A DNA stretch of 64,000 nt, taken from NCBI GenBank assembly GCA_044346175.1, contig JBIIZQ010000004.1, positions 1-64,000 on the forward strand, in the 5' to 3' direction. Each line of letters opens with the position of its first letter. Position 1 is the stretch's first letter. Positions 60,591-64,000 of this stretch are shown in pieces. This stretch comes from JBJTUH01 sp044346175. GTDB taxonomy: Bacteria; Cyanobacteriota; Vampirovibrionia; Vampirovibrionales; JAJTHC01. Both the position numbers and the translations under genes were made by a program. The notes under the pieces are model-generated. The model did no database searches, had not been told where the DNA came from, and saw nothing but the letters and a program-made list of their open reading frames with translations.

Positions 60591-61585
60591 GGGTTGCTTG
60601 TCGCACTTTTTCTCAATCTTCACAACACACTTTTGATTCATCAACACAGGTCTATCGGTCTTTCGTTTCAAACACCAACCCTTCTGCTGCTCGGTCTCAG
60701 GATGGCTTTACGAGTCGTTTTGGCATGGGGGTATCCCCTACCATGGCGAATACTTTAGAGAAAACCATCCCTCAAATACCTGAAGCGTGGCGTATCCGTG
60801 TCCCTTTACACTGGGATTTAAAAAATCTTGAATACCGTTCCCACATGTTTTTAGCAACGGGCTTAGTGCCTTTTGTCCGTTATACGCAGGATGACCCCAA
60901 AGAAAGAAACTTACTCTTTCTGCGTGATTTTACCTCCATGACTTCCTCGGTCATGTTGTACTTCTTTACCCAGAAAGCTTTACTCAAAAAACTTGAGGCG
61001 CTTGGGTGGGAAGAAAGTGCTAAAAGACGGTTTTATACCCATGTGCCTTCCCAGATATTGAGTTTAACGCTCTCTGCCACGGTAGGGCCTCTTTTTAGTC
61101 AATGGGTTGAAAAACAAGTGAAGGCATGGCAACTTCGTATGTCGCTTCAGTCTTCTATAAATACTCCTTCAAACTCTGAAAAACTTTCACAGCCTCAACC
61201 ATCCCCCTCAAGTAAGGCGACTCCTTTTGAAAAGGCATCTCAAATGATAAGCTTGCTCCTTGGGGGTAGTACCATGTTACAGGCTAAGAAACAGATGATG
61301 GCCTTGGTGAAAGATACGCCGAAAACCTTGCAAAAAGCTTTGCTACACGCCAAGCCACCCTCTTTGGGACAGAACTTAGTACGTATGAGTTATACGGAAC
61401 TCCCTGTATGGGTACTTGCTACTGAACTGGGTGCCTTGGGGGCTGATGCGTGCTATCACCTCTTGAAGCGTCTCCAGCAACCTTTTCAATCTAGTATCGC
61501 TCCCCCAGCTTTGGACACAAAAAAAGAAGGGTTCACCCCTCATGTCAGTGTGCAAGCGTCTCGGACTAAAGGAGGGGCTTCATGA
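60530..61585 (+). CDS. Unknown protein, copy 1 of a tandem paralogous pair
   Basis: 351 residues from a GTG preceded by TAGGA at 10 bp. No recognised family. A core at about 95-170 is shared with the next gene: HWDLKNLEYRSHMFLATGLV, PFVRYTQDDPKERNLLFLRD, FTSMTSSVMLYFFTQKALLK. The pattern is a hydrophobic segment, RYxxxDPKExR, RDxT, then another hydrophobic segment. The rest is Ser/Gln/Lys-rich. A second hydrophobic segment at ~175-195 suggests membrane association. The stop overlaps the next start (ATGA), so the two are translationally coupled. Confidence 0.7.
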   Translation: MFVSAIPQNQVYYTHPSRGVGVACRTFSQSSQHTFDSSTQVYRSFVSNTNPSAARSQDGFTSRFGMGVSPTMANTLEKTIPQIPEAWRIRVPLHWDLKNLEYRSHMFLATGLVPFVRYTQDDPKERNLLFLRDFTSMTSSVMLYFFTQKALLKKLEALGWEESAKRRFYTHVPSQILSLTLSATVGPLFSQWVEKQVKAWQLRMSLQSSINTPSNSEKLSQPQPSPSSKATPFEKASQMISLLLGGSTMLQAKKQMMALVKDTPKTLQKALLHAKPPSLGQNLVRMSYTELPVWVLATELGALGADACYHLLKRLQQPFQSSIAPPALDTKKEGFTPHVSVQASRTKGGAS

Positions 61586-62394
61586 GGATGCGTCCCGTTG
61601 GTATATCCCATTTTTTGCTTCGTTTACCTAGACGACCCCTTGCAGTTTCACAGCCATACTTACCTCATGGGATACCCCCTCGCAGGTTGCCCCAGCGTGT
61701 TCAAACTGCCTTGCCTTTTGTTGCGAAACTGAGTACCTTAAAACATTGGGTGAACTACGATAGTGTTTATCAAATAGCCCGTTGGACGCTTCCTACGGCG
61801 ATTGTCCCTACGATTCGTTATTGTTTTATTGACCCTAAAGAAAAGCGCGACACTTACCGTGCGAGGGACCTCACAAATTTTGTGCTTGGTGCTTTAGTCT
61901 TTTGGGGTACTAAAAAAATCGCCTTACCCTTACTTCAACGCACACAACTTGTGACACTTACCCTTCCTAAGGGACAAAGGCTTTCTCAAGAGGCGTACCA
62001 AAAGGCTTTACTTCAGGCTCAGGAGTTTATTGCATATGCTGTCGCTGTCACGGCACAGGTTTTAAACAATGGTATTGCCGCTGTTAAAGTCTCTCGTTGG
62101 TTTGAGGCACACCACCAAAAACGACCTTTAGCTTCTGTGGGGTCTGAGTTTTCATCCACCCCTGTTCGCCCAAGTCCTGTCTTATCCCCTAGTCTCAATG
62201 GGGTGAATGTTCAGCCAGCCCAGTGTACCCAAAGTCTTCGTACTTTTCCAGCCATGAGTCACCCACCCTCTCACGCTTCGGAGCTTCCTCCTGTGAATCA
62301 TCCCTTGAGAACCTTCCCCCAAAAAGCTCACCCATATTTGTTGGTACCATCCTCACCCCATACCACGAAGCCCCCTTCCTTGAAGTCCCCCTGA
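61582..62394 (+). CDS. Unknown protein, copy 2 of a tandem paralogous pair
   Basis: 270 residues. The core at about 50-130 matches the upstream gene: YQIARWTLPTAIVPTIRYCF, then DPKEKRDTYRARDLTNFVLG, ALVFWGTKKIALPLLQRTQL. Both copies share the order Leu-Pro/Val region, RYxxxDPKExR, RDxT, hydrophobic segment. The N-terminal ~30 residues are basic and Pro/Arg-rich, and the last ~90 are Pro/Ser/His-rich and disordered. It is coupled to the previous gene through ATGA overlap. Function is unknown. Confidence 0.72.
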   Translation: MRMRPVGISHFLLRLPRRPLAVSQPYLPHGIPPRRLPQRVQTALPFVAKLSTLKHWVNYDSVYQIARWTLPTAIVPTIRYCFIDPKEKRDTYRARDLTNFVLGALVFWGTKKIALPLLQRTQLVTLTLPKGQRLSQEAYQKALLQAQEFIAYAVAVTAQVLNNGIAAVKVSRWFEAHHQKRPLASVGSEFSSTPVRPSPVLSPSLNGVNVQPAQCTQSLRTFPAMSHPPSHASELPPVNHPLRTFPQKAHPYLLVPSSPHTTKPPSLKSP

Positions 62395-62412
62395 TGTTAG
62401 AAAGCCTGTTGG

Positions 62413-63588
62413 ATGTCTTTGCCTTTGATGGATGCCTTTATGACTGCTTTAAGCCCTTCCTTTTTAAGCATGCCACTTAAGTACACGCAAGCGTTGTGGT
62501 CATGGCGAATGTTGTGCCTAAGCGTTGTTCTAGCGTTGGGGGTAGGGGGCATGTTCCCCATGGTAGAGGCTCATGAGCATCAAGGTCCTTTCTGGAGTCA
62601 GCATCTTACACTGCATCCTAGCGTGAACTGTGCCCCTGTGACCCTTGCCATGGCATTGTCACGTCTGTACCCCAGTCTCATTCCTGATAATTATCAACCA
62701 TCGCCACCCCCCGAGTTGATAACCTCATTACAAGGACTCCTGCATACAAGTACCATGGCAGGCACCTCCGCTAAGGATATACCTAAAGGACTCAAGCTTT
62801 GGGCAAGGCAACACCACGTCCCCTTGCATGTACGCTATATTGGCTGGCATGGACAAACCCATGCACCCTTGAATGTATCGTTTATTCAGGCACTACAGCG
62901 ATTGTCCCACAATGCCCCTGCACATGGTGCAATGCCTTCTCCGCATACAAAAAAAGCTATAACCCAAATAGGTGTGGCTCACATTGGGTGGTATGTTGTG
63001 TCTTCAGATAGTCCTGAGGCACTTCGTTTGCGTCGTGTGGGTGGTCATTATGCTTTGATACATACCGTGAAGCTTACACCAGAAGGCTTAACCCTTCAGC
63101 TCATTGACCCCATGAATCGTCCTCGTGTTGTGTCAGAGGACTCATCAACCCCTCGGGTTGCAAGTGCCATGGCTTCTCCGCCTGTAGCACTCACCCAAGG
63201 AGAAGCTCCCGCCACGCATTGGCTTTATCCTCAGCCACTCTCAGTGTCGTTTCAGTTCCTAAAAATTGCCCACTTGACAACTTTGTCTAACTATCGTTTA
63301 GACTTATCCCAGCAGTCTCAAGATACAAAAGCTTTTGTTGCTCAAGGCATTTACAGTCCTAAAATACCTCCTTTCACATTGCATCTTGAAGAGCCGTCTG
63401 GGCAGTTTCTCTCTTTCCAAGCAAGCGTAGTGCCAAGCCACCATGAAACCATCGCTTCTGGCATAACCTCTCGTGCTTCATCCAGCATGCTTTGGCGTGG
63501 GTTGTTTGTCGCCCCCCAACCTTTCCCCTATAAAGCAACGCATACGATTCCTATCCTAGAAGGCGTATTGCTCTTAAAGCGTCCATAA
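62413..63588 (+). CDS. Exported papain-like/C39-type cysteine peptidase
   Basis: 391 residues. A signal-like hydrophobic segment lies at about 32-52 (LCLSVVLALGVGGMFP) and is followed by VEAHEHQ; an ATG at 62470 is an alternative start. The peptidase-like motifs are a Cys in HPSVNCAPVTLAMAL (C73), His in VGGHYALIHTVK (H212) and Asp in LQLIDPMNRPR (D232), in the order of the C39/papain-like triad. The remaining ~150 residues are beta-rich. C39 peptidases cleave leader peptides in the cytoplasm; this one appears exported, so it may be a peptidoglycan or protein peptidase of a related family. The gene lies 18 bp downstream of the paralogous pair, probably in one operon. Confidence 0.65.
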   Translation: MSLPLMDAFMTALSPSFLSMPLKYTQALWSWRMLCLSVVLALGVGGMFPMVEAHEHQGPFWSQHLTLHPSVNCAPVTLAMALSRLYPSLIPDNYQPSPPPELITSLQGLLHTSTMAGTSAKDIPKGLKLWARQHHVPLHVRYIGWHGQTHAPLNVSFIQALQRLSHNAPAHGAMPSPHTKKAITQIGVAHIGWYVVSSDSPEALRLRRVGGHYALIHTVKLTPEGLTLQLIDPMNRPRVVSEDSSTPRVASAMASPPVALTQGEAPATHWLYPQPLSVSFQFLKIAHLTTLSNYRLDLSQQSQDTKAFVAQGIYSPKIPPFTLHLEEPSGQFLSFQASVVPSHHETIASGITSRASSSMLWRGLFVAPQPFPYKATHTIPILEGVLLLKRP

Positions 63589-63657
63589 ACTTTAGGATAA
63601 GCCGTTTTTATGTTTCTAAGCCTTTTTTGAAGGCTTTTCCTTTGGATACCCACCGTC

Positions 63658-64000
63658 ATGTTTTCAGACGACTTTTATACCTCCCCCTTTAAAATACCCA
63701 CTGGCTTACGAGTCGATACGCCTGTTGCCTCGGAGGTAAAGCTACGCTTGAAAAACATTCAACGTGTGCCTCAAAAGCTTGCCTCTCCGAGTGTACAAGA
63801 CGCTAAACAACCCGTTTCTATCAAACGCTTTCATCCTCAAAGCTCTTTATGGCAAAAATCAGTCAGTACACCTGTGGCTTCTGCACATCAATGGCAGGCA
63901 GTCACCTCTTCAGGTACCTCTGAAGCCCATATCGTTGCATCCTCCCAAAAAAAGGGTGTTTTTTTCAAATCTCCCTCGGCGTTTAAATTACCTCGGTCTT
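63658..64000 (+). CDS. Unknown protein, 5' part (partial)
   Basis: Open from an ATG at 63658 to the window end (114 codons), reading MFSDDFYTSPFKIPTGLRVD and onward, without a stop. It is Ser/Pro/Lys/Val-rich and no domain is visible yet. The upstream TTCTTT-rich region after the previous stop at 63588 contains an AGCC/GGCT hairpin at 63618-63635. It belongs with the preceding unknown genes by orientation. Confidence 0.6.
   Translation, partial: MFSDDFYTSPFKIPTGLRVDTPVASEVKLRLKNIQRVPQKLASPSVQDAKQPVSIKRFHPQSSLWQKSVSTPVASAHQWQAVTSSGTSEAHIVASSQKKGVFFKSPSAFKLPRS

Noticed and set aside
1..64000. CRISPR array, tRNA or rRNA genes
   Set aside because: I saw no regularly spaced direct repeats, no cloverleaf-like stretch with CCA end and GTTCGA loop, and no rRNA segments. 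The 16S-tail-like TCACCTCC at 32347 lies in a leader and is only the SD complement.

Overview
The window is chromosomal DNA of a diderm (Gram-negative) bacterium with mid-range GC. Lipid A synthesis (LpxK), TolC-type outer-membrane channels, two tripartite pumps, an FliF-type ring protein and a chemoreceptor all point to a motile diderm. The GroEL/GroES sequences, an HflX with a long N-terminal extension and a DevC/DevA/DevB-like exporter are reminiscent of the cyanobacterial side of the tree. A non-photosynthetic relative such as Vampirovibrionia (Melainabacteria) is my best guess, but it is an inference from protein style; there is no rRNA in the window. I see no tRNA, rRNA or CRISPR array.

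Layout. 1-4.9 kb: end of an unidentified gene, riboflavin synthase, a barrel-like protein, a LysM membrane protein and a lone MalG-type permease. 5.1-10.6 kb: ABC exporter operon (permease, ATPase, adaptor, TolC-like channel, small exported protein). 10.6-13.1 kb: a divergent-motif subtilase and a glycine-zipper protein. 13.3-20.4 kb: TetR regulator with two matching operators in front of a TolC-AdeA-AdeB-type RND pump, closed by a terminator. 20.4-25.7 kb: DUF2721 protein, groES-groEL and hflX. 25.8-33.0 kb: a minus-strand block whose upstream half (28.9-33.0 kb) is a compact phage head cassette (scaffold-like protein, N4-gp56-type major capsid protein, small protein, adaptor-like protein, internal-virion-like protein) with no portal, terminase, integrase or lysis gene in the window. 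Its downstream half carries a disordered Ser/Thr/Pro/Lys protein, a His-tailed membrane protein and a GNAT protein. 33.5-38.7 kb: phasin-like protein, a 45-residue protein, a DUF1573-cytochrome c fusion and a chemoreceptor. 38.9-41.8 kb: surface-sugar genes (formyltransferase-like and two glycosyltransferase-type). 41.8-46.3 kb: dnaX with a TPR gene, and a LexA-type repressor whose promoter is covered by a large dyad. 46.3-52.4 kb: TPR membrane protein, lpxK, folE2, an SDR and a STAS protein. 52.4-60 kb: GT2 glycosyltransferase, an acidic protein of unknown function, FliF with a Gln-rich tail, and an exported protein. 60.2-64 kb: two tandem paralogous membrane-associated proteins, a C39-like cysteine-peptidase-fold protein and the start of another gene.

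How it works together. Envelope functions dominate: export pumps, lipid A, surface glycans, flagellar base and chemotaxis. The most unusual element is the isolated capsid cassette, which looks either like a domesticated phage structural module or like part of a dispersed gene-transfer-agent-like system. Other points of interest are the LexA operator that overlaps an apparently leaderless promoter, the enlarged FliF, a REP-like palindrome family, a candidate ~175-nt small RNA downstream of folE2, and the paralogous gene pair at the right end.
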